From Liquidambar formosana (Eukaryota > Streptophyta > Magnoliopsida > Saxifragales > Altingiaceae): 64,000 nt of DNA. Position 1 is the stretch's first letter; each line of letters begins with the position of its first letter. The DNA is taken from positions 5,786,607-5,850,606 of the forward strand of contig CM077834.1 in NCBI GenBank assembly GCA_039720395.1, read 5' to 3'. The notes below the pieces were generated by a model. That model saw only the letters and a list, made by a program, of their open reading frames with translations. It had not been told where the DNA came from and made no database searches. Positions 10,642 to 20,479 of the stretch are shown here, one piece after another. A program made the translations under genes and the position numbers.

Positions 10642-12097
10642 AATGACTACATCCACAACCCTCTCCCCTCCTTCTATGTGATATCCCCATCTTGCCCTTC
10701 TCTTTTTTCCTTTCTGTTGAATTTATGGCTCGATTGTCGCGGGCAAAATCTCATAGCCGAATTCTTTGAAATCTGCATATAACTATATTAATTGAATTGC
10801 ATGTGCTGGCCGAAATTCGGTGCCACCCCTCACATGCCTCTCTTGAAATCTGGTGAAAGGAGAACCAATTTCTTTGCTGAGAAAAGAAAGTCTTAAAAGG
10901 AGAACCAACTTTTTTGTTGAGGAAAGAAAGTCTTACTTTCATTAAATGGGTAGGTGACTTTTGTACCTATGGTGGAGACTTTCTAGCCAACCTATATCTT
11001 TAGGTCCTTTGAATAATTTGTCTTGAACTCTCATCTTATGGAAGTAAACCCCTTTTTTTGACTATTAGAAGGGGACTTGGACAACCATTTTGGTATAAAG
11101 AGAGTGAATTGCAAAGAGTTGCATTCGGGGAAGAGATATACAAAATATTTGTGAGGTGTGTCTATCCAGTGGGTAAGAGTATGTGAGAGTGTGAAACCAC
11201 TTTCTTGTAATTTGCTTGTACTCTTTGTTTTCATAGTGAAGCTTTCTGATCGTTATCCCGTGGATGTAGGCATTAGCCGAACCACGTTACATTGCTTTGT
11301 GTGTTGAGTGATTGTTCTTTATTTATTTCTTTAATTTCTCATTTGAGTGTGCAAATTGCCATTGCGGTGATTTTCAATTCAATCCTTGGGACTAATTTCC
11401 GCAACACCTTCTTCATTCCTTCACTCACTCTCATTCTTATTCCTTTTTTTTTTTTTTGGTTAAATTGAATAGATCATTACATACAAGCACACAAAAATAT
11501 AACTATTTTTTTATCAGCAAAAAACAACACACACAATACCCAAGCTTTGTCTTTCTTTCTCACACTTCATTCACTGCTTTTGAGAGTCATAAAAGAATTA
11601 AAGACAAAGAAAGACCACCAAGAGGCTCGTAGTGGCAATGGCAATGGCAATGGCAAGGGCAAGGGTGAAACTTTTTCAAAGGTGGGAAAGAGTAAGATGT
11701 GGGAAGAGAGTAGCAAGACACACATGGGATGGAGGAGCTTCTAGCCGTATTGGATTATTGGGTGCAACTTACAAGGTCCCAAACCCAGACATAGTGGATG
11801 TGGCTCAATAACTTGAGCAGTTGGAGATGGTCATTGGGGCAACTCAACAAGATGAGATTTCTCATCTCTCCTATGGCATGCATTTGGTTTTATTGTTTTA
11901 ATTAATTTTTTGGGGGCTTTTTTGTGTGTAAGGATCAATTTGAGTTTGGGTTTTTAGTTTTTACCCATGCCGGAGACTGAAGAGTGAGGAAGAGAATGGA
12001 GAAAGGGAAAGAGAAAAGGGTAATATGGAGATTTCATTAAGAGAGAAGGGAGATGGCTGTGGATACAGCCATTAAGGCTGTGGAAATAGCCCTTCCC
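10618..12097. mobile_element. Pack-MULE: Mutator-like element carrying a DELLA gene fragment
   Basis: This element is 1480 bp. The left end, ggggctatttccacaacct followed by aaatgactacatccaca, pairs with the complement of the right end (tgtggatacagccattaagg, ctgtggaaatagcccttccc). Both ends are flanked by the 9-bp ttattatta (10609-10617 and 12098-12106). The right flank is a TTA microsatellite, so that duplication is weaker evidence than it looks. No transposase is seen. The interior carries a plant gene fragment at 11604-11886 and possibly its 5' leader (about 11400-11600). Confidence 0.75.
11604..11886 (+). pseudogene. DELLA (GAI/RGA-like) N-terminal fragment inside the MULE
   Basis: DELLA proteins are nuclear GRAS-family repressors of gibberellin signalling, and their N-terminus is the GID1/gibberellin-sensing domain. 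Frame one gives KKDHQEARSGNGNGNGKGKG and later SKMWEE, the usual lead-in with a glycine/asparagine run and K-MWEE. After a 1-nt shift comes MEELLAVLDYWV, matching the DELLA motif with Asp replaced by Glu. After another shift come PDIVDVAQ, a stop, then LEQLEMVIG (the LExLE motif) and QQDEISHLSYGMH, where the family has the approach to VHYNP. Order, spacing and motifs fit. Frameshifts, a stop codon and the absence of any GRAS domain make it non-functional. Capture by the MULE is inferred from its position inside the element. Confidence 0.82.
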
Positions 12098-12157
12098 TTA
12101 TTATTATTATTATTATTATTTTTTGCTGCTAAAAGTCTTAAAATACTTTATCAAAAG

Positions 12158-13100
12158 TTGAATCAAATAATTAATTCATCGTAAGAAGTTGGGAGGATAA
12201 GGTTGGAGTACTTGTTCCAACCAATAAATAAAATCTACACTGAAAAGCAGAGGCTGGGATAATAAGAAAGGTACGTGTTAAGCAAAATACTATTGTCTTG
12301 ATAAAGTGAATTGAACAGAGAGTGGGGTTTTGAATTGTTTTATTTTCCTTGTTTTTTATGTGGACAAAAAGAACCCCAAAACTACGTAATTTTAAAAGTG
12401 TTTTTCATGTTGCCCAAATTACATAATTTTGAAATTCTTTATGCCTACATAGAGAGAGAGAGAGAGAGAGAGAGAGGATCAACGTCTTCTAAGATCTCCA
12501 TTTTATGGAAAGAATTTTTAATAAAATGGTATAAAATTCCTTCACTCTTTATTACAATGTCAAAATGGACATTTAATAATTTTTTTTGATAAGCTTGGAC
12601 ATTTAAGAATTTGAACCTTATATTTATGACATGAAAGATAACTTAATCTTCTTTCTTCTTGCTTCTCCTTTCTTTTTCCATTTTTTAATTATTTTTTATT
12701 ATTTTTTTTTAACTTGAATCATCGTTGTCTATTTCCATGAAACCATTGTATTACCACGTGGTGTAATCAATCAATCACAATAAAACAAAGTGGAATTATA
12801 GGACCAAAAAATATACTAACAATCCCACTTTCTTTTGGCAACATGAAAAACACCTCTAAAATTATAATTATGTAATTTTGGGGTTCTTTTTGTCCACATA
12901 AAAAAAATGGAAAATGAAACAATTCAAAACCCCACTTTCTTTTCAATTCACTTTATCAAGACAATAGTATGGTTTTTGCGTAACACGGACCTTTCTTATC
13001 ATCCCAGCCTCTGCTTTTCAATGTAGATTTTATTTATTGGTTGGAACAAGTCCAACCTTATCCACCCAACTTCTTACGATGAGGTAATTATTTGATTCAA
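12158..13100. repeat. Giant inverted repeat (arms about 257 and 264 bp, loop 422 bp)
   Basis: 12158-12414 pairs with 12837-13100. Landmarks in both arms in mirrored order are cgtaagaagttggg, ttccaaccaataaataaaat, gcagaggctggga, gtcttgataaagtgaattga, ttatgtggacaaaaagaacc and catgttgcc. Mismatches are modest. The loop holds a (GA)n run at about 12453-12476. The arm corresponds to a single-copy module at about 45840-46560, so one copy was duplicated in inverse orientation. Confidence 0.9.
12356..12451. mobile_element. Small palindromic MITE (about 95 bp)
   Basis: Ends tatgtggacaaaaagaa and the complement of ttctttatgcctacata form inverted repeats around a short centre. Copies or partial copies are at about 34308-34385, 46476-46566, 5346-5430 and 56731-56815, with a half copy reversed in the right arm of the inverted repeat (about 12880-12903). 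Confidence 0.6.
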
Positions 13101-13714
13101 TCTTCCCATGTATTGATTCAACCATTTTTGGTATAGATTAACAGTTCAATATCCATTAATTTTTACAATATATGCAGATTATGCATATATCCTAATATGA
13201 AGTCAGATAGATCTCAAGTTCTCAGTACTGCAATAAAATGATCAATCTATATTGGAATGGCATGACTGAAAAAATTGCTGTCAAATATTTTTACAGTTGT
13301 AAACTCCTATGTAATGGTATATTGGCTCTATGTTTGATTTAATTGGATGAAAAATCACTAGCAATAGTTCAATTAATTAATATATGGAATAGGGTTGTCC
13401 TAGAATTTCTGGTTTTTTTTTTTTTTAATGCATTCTTATAGTTCAGAAGGACGAATTAAGAGGCAGGGTGCTGAGTTGCGATAAGATGTAAGGGAACTTG
13501 TTATCATCGACATGCTTGCCCCTTTAAACCACAATTAATTCACCATCACCATCCAAATTCACATTAATTAATTAACCATAAGATAGCAATATGATACTTA
13601 GGCAGCAAAAATGAGAGTTATTAAACAAAGTAATTACCAAGCAATTTCTTCCCACAAAAGATTAAATTAATACAATAACAACACACCATCTTGTGAAGAT
13701 AATTTTTTTGCAAT
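13101..13714. other. 3' flank of a lost WAK gene
   Basis: This aligns with 53180-53700 (3' flank of locus C) and 17040-17395 (3' flank of locus B) through landmarks such as ctatattggaatggcatgac, cctttaaaccacaa and ataagatagcaatat. No gene is present. It shows that the stub at 13715 once belonged to a complete tandem unit. Confidence 0.75.
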
Positions 13715-14092
13715 AATCGCCCATCATCAGTTGCTAATACGACTTGCTTCCTTATGCTCCCATAATCTCCTATATTTCTGTTCATACTACCGACACCATA
13801 AGTGTCACAGTTAAACAGGTAAAAAATCTGTCTCTCTTGCATTTTTGACACCTTCCTTCTCCATCACTCTCAATCTCTCTAGCTCAATTGCTACTTCCTT
13901 CATAGAAGGTCTTTCCTCCCTTTTTACATTAAGCATATTTTTGCTAACATAGCAACTTGCTTAATCTTGTCAACATTTCCCTCATTTACCTCTCGTTTGT
14001 CAGGAACTTCAAATAATCAATTTTCTATCCGTGAATACGTAGCCAAATTTCTGTTTTCTTTGGGTCTCTCAAAAGAAAGTGCTATTTTTCCG
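13715..14092 (-). pseudogene. WAK kinase C-terminal stub
   Basis: Reading right to left, fragments match the end of the WAK kinase exon: ERPKENRNLATY-like, VPDKREVNEGNVDK, VAMLAK and the terminus SIRKQVVLATDDGR. Stops and frameshifts separate the pieces. Homology ends abruptly at about 14092, before the catalytic core, where Copia-type sequence follows. It is a relic of a fourth WAK gene. Confidence 0.8.
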
Positions 14093-14615
14093 TGGCGCTC
14101 TCTCCCCTCATTGTTGAAGTCTCAAAAGGTTGCAAGCATATAAAGGCATGGCCTAGACTTCGGCTCATGGCACCAGGACTTTGGTCCATAGAGCCTCTAT
14201 TGGCTTTACGAAGCCTCATTGTTTCTTGTTATCATTGACCCATTGAGGTCCCTTCTAATTGGAAGTTATTAGATGAAATTGCATCAATGGGGTACATTTT
14301 TCATGATTCGGCATCAAACTAGCTTAAGGAGATTTTATTATAAATTCTCATCAGTTTGAGGGGGAGTATTGAGGAAATAAGTCAAGACAAGCAATCATGG
14401 ATGAAATCAAGAGCATATGGAAAGGAATCAAGAGAAAGCATATCAAGGAAAAATATTGGAAAGAAATCATGGAGAAAAGTCAAAGAAGAAATTGATTTAT
14501 TTCCTTTCTTGTTTTATTCTAGTATTATTTGTTTCCATATTAGTTGTTCTTATTCTCTATATAATCCCACTAATGGGTTAATTGTACTAAAGCAATTATA
14601 AATTATATTCAGTTT
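14093..14615 (+). mobile_element. Truncated Copia-type 3' end: polypurine tract and LTR fragment
   Basis: A polypurine tract (tttgagggggag, 14354-14366) is followed by an LTR-like start, tattgaggaaataagtc (14367), and LTR sequence to about 14615. The LTR matches those at 43735-44099 and 59561-59907. Upstream 14093-14353 is probably degraded 3' internal sequence. The junction at 14092 truncates the WAK stub. Confidence 0.6.
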
Positions 14616-15679
14616 TTCTATAAAAAGATAGGATGTGGCCAAGAATTTCGTTTGGTAAACTGCTAATCTTGTCTCCTAGCAACAACAAAAACAAAAAAAT
14701 GTAACTTCCTCAAAAATATTCTAACGCTTGAGGGAACTATTGATCACATCTTCACCTCCTTCAATCCCCACTAACTTAATAAAATTTTGGTGTACTAAAT
14801 TTGAGAACCATTGAAACACGATGGATAAATTCGGCTTTCTTTTGTTTGATGAAAAATCCGGGATAAATTCGGGATATTGTCGAGAAGTCTTACTATTGGG
14901 AAACAAAGGTAAGGTGAAAGGGGAGAGATTTGTGGATGCAAAGGAATACCTCTCAACTGAGTTTTGGTTTCCATTTGCAATATCAGTCTAATGGCTATAA
15001 ATAAAATTTAAAGAAAAAAAAAAAACCGTTATTTTGGTAATTGTTTTGTGGTGCTTGCAAAAGGCTTAAGTGGTGAACTATGAACTATTTGGGAATGATA
15101 ATGTGCGTCATGTTGAGATTTTAAGCTCGAATTCTCGTTTATCCATGCTCGTATTTTTTATTTCTATTTAAAGCGTGAATCACATCTATCGTGTGGATAT
15201 TGATATCCAAAACATTTTAATAAAAAGATTTTTTTGGCAAGATTGATGCCTCAGTGCGTGAAATTTATATACATAATGGAGTTTTATTATAAATAGAGTT
15301 CCGCTTTGGAAGAATTTTTATTTTCTTAGGAAAACAATTTGATTTTTGAAAACAATTTGGTACTTAAACTTTCAAAGAAAGTCCAATTCCAATTCCAAAA
15401 CCATCAAAGTTGGGCACACTAGCAGATTATGTGATCAATTTTCATAAAATACCTTCATATTTTCTATGAAACCTTGATAAATTAAATTTAGTGGGGTGTG
15501 CAAACAAAATAAAGGAGTTACAATATCCACTCCCAAATAATAATTGGGCTTTGTTGGCCGGGGTTAGAAAAGCCCTTATATAGGGCCCAAACAAGTAAGA
15601 TGGCAAGCTAGGGTATTGATTGTGCTGAGAAGGCGGATGAGGCTGTTGAGTTGGGCTTCGCCCAAAAAGATTAAAGGAA
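14616..15679. other. Intergenic; paralogue of 52560-53170
   Basis: About 14780-15090 aligns with 52560-53170 (shared cttttgtttgatgaaaaa, ggataaattcgggatattgt, ctcaactgagttttgg). The 52588-52700 hairpin is absent here. The remainder is AT-rich with no open frame that I recognise. Confidence 0.6.
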
Positions 15680-16078
15680 GGGAACGGTTATTGCAAACCC
15701 CCATTCCTATAAACCCACCCTCATCCTTTAGGTTTTTAAGGTTTTATGCAAAATATAAAAAGTTTTTATGAAAACCGGCCATGATGTCTACTAGAAAACA
15801 TCATTTTGAACAATTTTGTAGAAGAAAGGTTTTCCAAAATCTATCGTTTAAATATACTTTTTAACCATTTATAGCCTTTATTTCATTTTTTGCCAAAAAG
15901 TCTACTTAAATGATAAATTTTAGAAAAACTTTCTTCTGCAAAATTGTTCAAAATGATGTTTTTTAGTGGACATCATGGTCAGTTTTCATAAAAACTTCTT
16001 ATATTTTGCATAAAACCTTAAAAACTTAAAGGATTAGGGGTGGGCTTATAGGAATGGGGGGTTGCAATAGCCGTTCCC
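15680..16078. mobile_element. Foldback MULE-type MITE, 399 bp
   Basis: Termini gggaacgg and ccgttccc extend into about 190-bp inverted arms (ccattcctataa, ggtttttaaggttttatgc and complements). They are flanked by ttaaaggaa (15671-15679) and ataaaggaa (16079-16087), 8 of 9 matching. It is the cleanest member of the family in the window. Confidence 0.85.
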
Positions 16079-16087
16079 ATAAAGGAA

Positions 16088-17395
16088 ACAAGCTTTCGAT
16101 GGCAGTGGGAACTAGGGACCAAGGCCTGAAAAGATTTCAAGTTGTCATAAACTACTGGCCCAAGAGTTTGAAAGGACTGGTACAGTGGTACCAGATCTCT
16201 ATTTTCAATTTTTTTTTTTTTCCTAAGGGCAAGAACGTAAGATGGCAAAAGGGGGGAATTGGAGCCAGATGAATAGAATATAGTTAGATGGTAATCTTCA
16301 AATTGCTGAGTTTTACGGAGACTAGATATAGCACACGTGTGTTGCACGTGAATATTTTTAAATACTATTAGTTATACAAAATAGTAAATACATAAATATT
16401 TTATATTTTTTCATAAAAGATAAAGTTTAAAATTCAAAAGTACATTTTTTATTTATTTATTATAATCAAAATTGTCAACGAAAGATTAAAAATTCTTTAG
16501 ATATACATTCATAATTTTTTTTCTTCATAAAACGGAATATTTAATGAGTTTATATTCATATATATTTTCATGCAACTTGATAGTTGCTTTAGGAAAAAGA
16601 ATTTGGATAAGAATCTAACTTTAATTTGTTAAGAGTTTGAGTTAAAATTTAACTTTAATTTGTTATCAAATGATAAGAATGTTTACTATGTGTTTCAATT
16701 AAAGGAAGGGTAGATATGTATTTTTTATTATTATTTTAAATAAGGGTATATTGGTCATTCAAAAGTTTTTCTGAGATTCAACCGTTTATAGGTAGGATAG
16801 ATAAGGTTTGGAGGTTGGGGAATTATTTTTTTGGTACAATGGGAAGGGTTCAAACTCGTAGCCTATTCTACTCTTTATCTTTTATTCCTAATAAATAAAT
16901 AAAAATTACTCATAAACCCATTATTCACAATATTTTCCTGATTTATTAATAATTTTTTTCTAAATAACTCCCAAATTATGACCTATTTGTATGCCAAATA
17001 ATTCGTGAACCTCCAAAAAAATAATTAAAATAGGGAATAGGCTGTCACAGGCTTTCTTTTTCTTAATGCATCCTTACGGTTTAGGAATGACAAAGAAAGC
17101 ATGGTGTTGTGTTGCAACAAGATATCAGGGACCCTGTTACGTTGTGCTTGACCCTTTAAACCACAACTAACTCATCAATCATCACCATCCATGTATAAAA
17201 AACTACCATAATTCACATTAATTAAGTAATTAACCATAAGATAGCAATATGGTACTTACGCAACAAAAATGAAAGATATTAAACCATGAAATTAAAAGAT
17301 GATTTCTTCCTAACGAAGGTAAAATGAAAACAATTACAACACACAATCTTGTGAAGATAAATCCTTAAGAGGGAGAGAACATACAGCCACACCCT
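16088..17395. other. Intergenic and 3' flank of WAK locus B
   Basis: 16320-16400 shares a repeat with 34490-34570 (ctagatatag followed by CACGTG-like bases). 16827-16890 is a SINE-like fragment. 17040-17395 aligns with the 3' flanks of locus C and of the stub. No gene is seen. Confidence 0.6.
16827..16890 (-). mobile_element. tRNA-derived SINE-like fragment
   Basis: Shares ggtacaatgggaagggttcaaac with the copies at 26930-27020, 43905-43994 and 59710-59800. On the minus strand it reads as a B-box-like GTTTGAACCC. This copy is short. Confidence 0.5.
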
Positions 17396-17480
17396 AAACA
17401 ATCATCATCTGTTGTCAAATGCCAATCGGACTAGCTTGCTTATGGTATCGGACTTGCTTCCTTATGGTATTGTACTTTGC
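17396..17480 (-). pseudogene. WAK locus B: C-terminal tail beyond the LINE
   Basis: The sequence matches the last codons and start of the 3' UTR of loci A and C (YNTIRKQV versus YDSIRKKV). About 21 bp is repeated in altered form (ggacttgcttccttatggta), adding residues before the stop. The target duplication of the LINE is at its right edge. Confidence 0.8.
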
Positions 17481-18258
17481 TAGTTAGTTTAGGGAAAGAA
17501 AAGAAAAGAAACAAAGAAACAACATAGGGCTTTATCTTTTGTTCTATTACGGTGGAAGCTTTAAGATGGCAGAGAAATCTTGTGTCAAGTGCCTTCAGAA
17601 AGAATATAAAGCACTGTGTAAAATGATAACAGGGGAAGGTTTCTTAGGCTCGATTGAGAAGACCACCACTGGCGCGAGTCAAATCTGACCTCCTCCCCCT
17701 CTTGATCGTTTTACTCCCCTTCCCTCTCGATCTCGCACCTGCCTTGACAGTCCGGTATATCACCATTTCGCACGGGACCCTGATTTCAAATGTGATTGTG
17801 ATTTAGGGATTTGAAAATCCCTTCCCTTTCCCACTCACCGCCTTCACCAAACCCTGCCAACCTTTGATAGTCCGATACACCGCCAAGCACAACACATGCG
17901 AAGCACACCGATCCTATCACCGAATACATTTCGCCGCTGGCGACCTGGGACTTAAAAGTGGTAAGAATAGTTCTTGAGGCAAAAAGTATCTCTAGATCGT
18001 TGCTCTATCTTGCCGGGTTCCCATGATCTCACTGGAGCTTGATGATTTGCTTTCTCGCCGTCGATTGTACTACAAAATTAGGGCTTTGATTCCTGTCTCT
18101 TGCTTGAGCTACCGTGCACCACCAACAGCCTTTATTACCACCGATTGTCGCCGATCGGGGCCGATATTCACTTTTGGATTTCACCGAATAGAGAACTCAT
18201 TATCGAGGCTTATATTGTGGATATGGATTAAGAGATCTGATCTACACTGATCTGAAAG

Positions 18259-19350
18259 ATGATTTTCCAAGTTGAGAACAAGACTTTTGATAGAGCTGTT
18301 TTAGATAATAACAGGGGAAGGTTTCTGTGGATTAATGAAAAGGATAGTGGTTTCTCTAGAAATGTTTTCTTGGAAAGGATTTTTGTCAATAAAGTCATTG
18401 ACTTTGTCGATAATATTTTCAGAAATGGAGCTAGAGCGAAGCTTTTCTGGAAGGATATGGGTGTTTAGAGGGAGGTGGTTGCTAGGTTCGTTCTAACGAG
18501 AGAGGTAGAGCCCTATTTTTCTCTGAATTTCCCTTTAATCGCAATAAAGGTATGGTTATTATTCCTGAAGGAAGAGGTGCGATTGGTTGGAGATTATTTA
18601 TGAACTCGTTGAAGCAGTGTCATCAGGAATACGCTTTAGTTAAGTTGAAAGCAGTGTCTGGCTCACATCCTAACCCCCCATCCTTTCTGTCTGCAGCGAA
18701 GATGCCATCTTTGCCATTACCGGGGGTTTGGGAGGTGGATGCTGTGGACAATAGAGTGATTTTTAAGATGAGTGAGAAGAATGTGGAGAGCTGTATTGAT
18801 TTCCTTAAATTGTGTGTTATGGGACGATTCTCCAATGATAGAGGGTCGATTCACGCGATTGAGGTTTGGGCATTGTAGGTATGGAATGTGAGCTCAGGAG
18901 TAAAAATTCACGAGTTGAATGATGGTTTGCTGCTTTTCTGTCTTCCTTCTAAAGAAGTTGCAATCAAAATCTTGAACGAAGGCTCTAGATCTAAAAAGGG
19001 TGTTATCCTTCATCTGGATTAGTAGGGATATAAGGTGGGTTGTATGGGCCTACTAAAGGGTGAAGGCAAGAGGTGGATCCAATTAACAGGCCTCCCTATT
19101 CATGTTTGGTGTTTAAATTTATTCAAATCTATTGGAGATTTTTGTGGAGGTTTCTTGAAAATTGAAGTTGATTAGGAAGAAAGTTGGGACAAGGTGAGGT
19201 TGTTGGTGAAGAACACGGGTACCATTCCTAGTTTTGTGGAAGTATTTGTTTTTGGCGTTTGTTATAGAGTAAAGGTTTTTGAAGAATCTTCTCTTCTTTT
19301 GGTTCCACTTAGGAATTCTTTTGGAGATAAAAACCATTCCCGTCACTTTC
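18259..19350 (+). pseudogene. LINE ORF1 remnant (DUF4283-type RNA-binding protein)
   Basis: ORF1 of plant L1 elements encodes an RNA-binding nucleocapsid-like protein. Pieces here are FLWINEKDSGFSRNVFLE (from 18259), VIIPEGRGAIGWRLFMNSL (from 18552) and, further on, LTGLPIHVWCLNLFKSIGD with IPSFVEVFVFG, the usual DUF4283 arrangement. At least three stops or shifts interrupt it. I did not find a CCHC zinc knuckle. The linker region to ORF2 (about 19628-20476) is partly open. Confidence 0.75.
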
Positions 19351-20479
19351 ACTATGGTAGAGAGTAGTTTTTTGTTCTTTGTGTTGACGAGATAGACGGT
19401 GATGTTCAAAGAGTGGATCTGACTGACAGAGGAAAGAGATGGGTGGCTAACCATACGTGCCAGAGGAAAGTGAGAGACGTTTATGCTTAGAAGGTTGGTG
19501 TTCACAAGACATGTGGCGTTAGGGATGTGGATCAGCGAACAGTGGTAGGTGGAAATTGAGTTTCGAATTTTGAATATGGGAAAACGAGTGTGACTACTGA
19601 TGCTTCCCAGGGGGGAAAGGTAAGGCTGTGGTGGTATGCAACTCACGTGAGAGCCCTTGTGAGGTGGGCTTGAGTTCGGGCCAAATGGCTAGTGTGTGCG
19701 AGAGGCCCAATGCTGGCCCTTCTTCTTCCAGCATTCAGTTTAAAGTGTTTCAGCTTGGTTTTAATTCTTTGACCCATGTTCAATCATCACCTGTGGCACG
19801 CAGGGGTTGTCGGCAATATGAGGCAGAAGCTGGGTCAAAGATGGTAGGGGTGCATTAGGTGGAAGGATTTAGGGAGACCAACTTCTCCATGGAGGCTGGT
19901 ACTTATTCTAAGTTAAGAGATGTGAGGGCTGATTCTAATTTATTTTCGTGTGATGGCCAATTTGTTGACAGGGAAGGCTACTCTTCGTTTGATGTCCTTG
20001 CTTCTAGGGGTTTGATTTCAGACAGTGAAGGGGTTTGCGGGCTTAGAAACTCTCTAGGTATTGGTTTCTCTGAACCTATTGATTGTTTCCCTATTGATTG
20101 TATGGAACCAGACTCTGATTTTATGAATAGGATGGGTGTGGGTGGCAATTTATTGATAGATTATGGCCCAATGAATGAGGTGGAAGTTTCTGAATGGGTT
20201 AAATCTCAGGTGAGTAGTTTGAGTAAGTTTCTAGGGTTGTCTTGTTGTGGTTTTGAAGATGAAGCGATTTCTCTATTTTCTTCTATTGAGAAAAATAAAT
20301 GGAAGGCAAATGGTGTGGCGTATCTTAGGAGAAAATTGGTTAGTCCGGAGGAAAGAAGGAAACGTGAATTAAAAAGACTTGAGTGGACTATCAATTGTGA
20401 GGGTAAGGTGAATAACAGAGGAGTGGTTAGGGAGGAGAATGGGAGGGCTAGATGTTTTGAATTGGTTAATTTATAAAGT

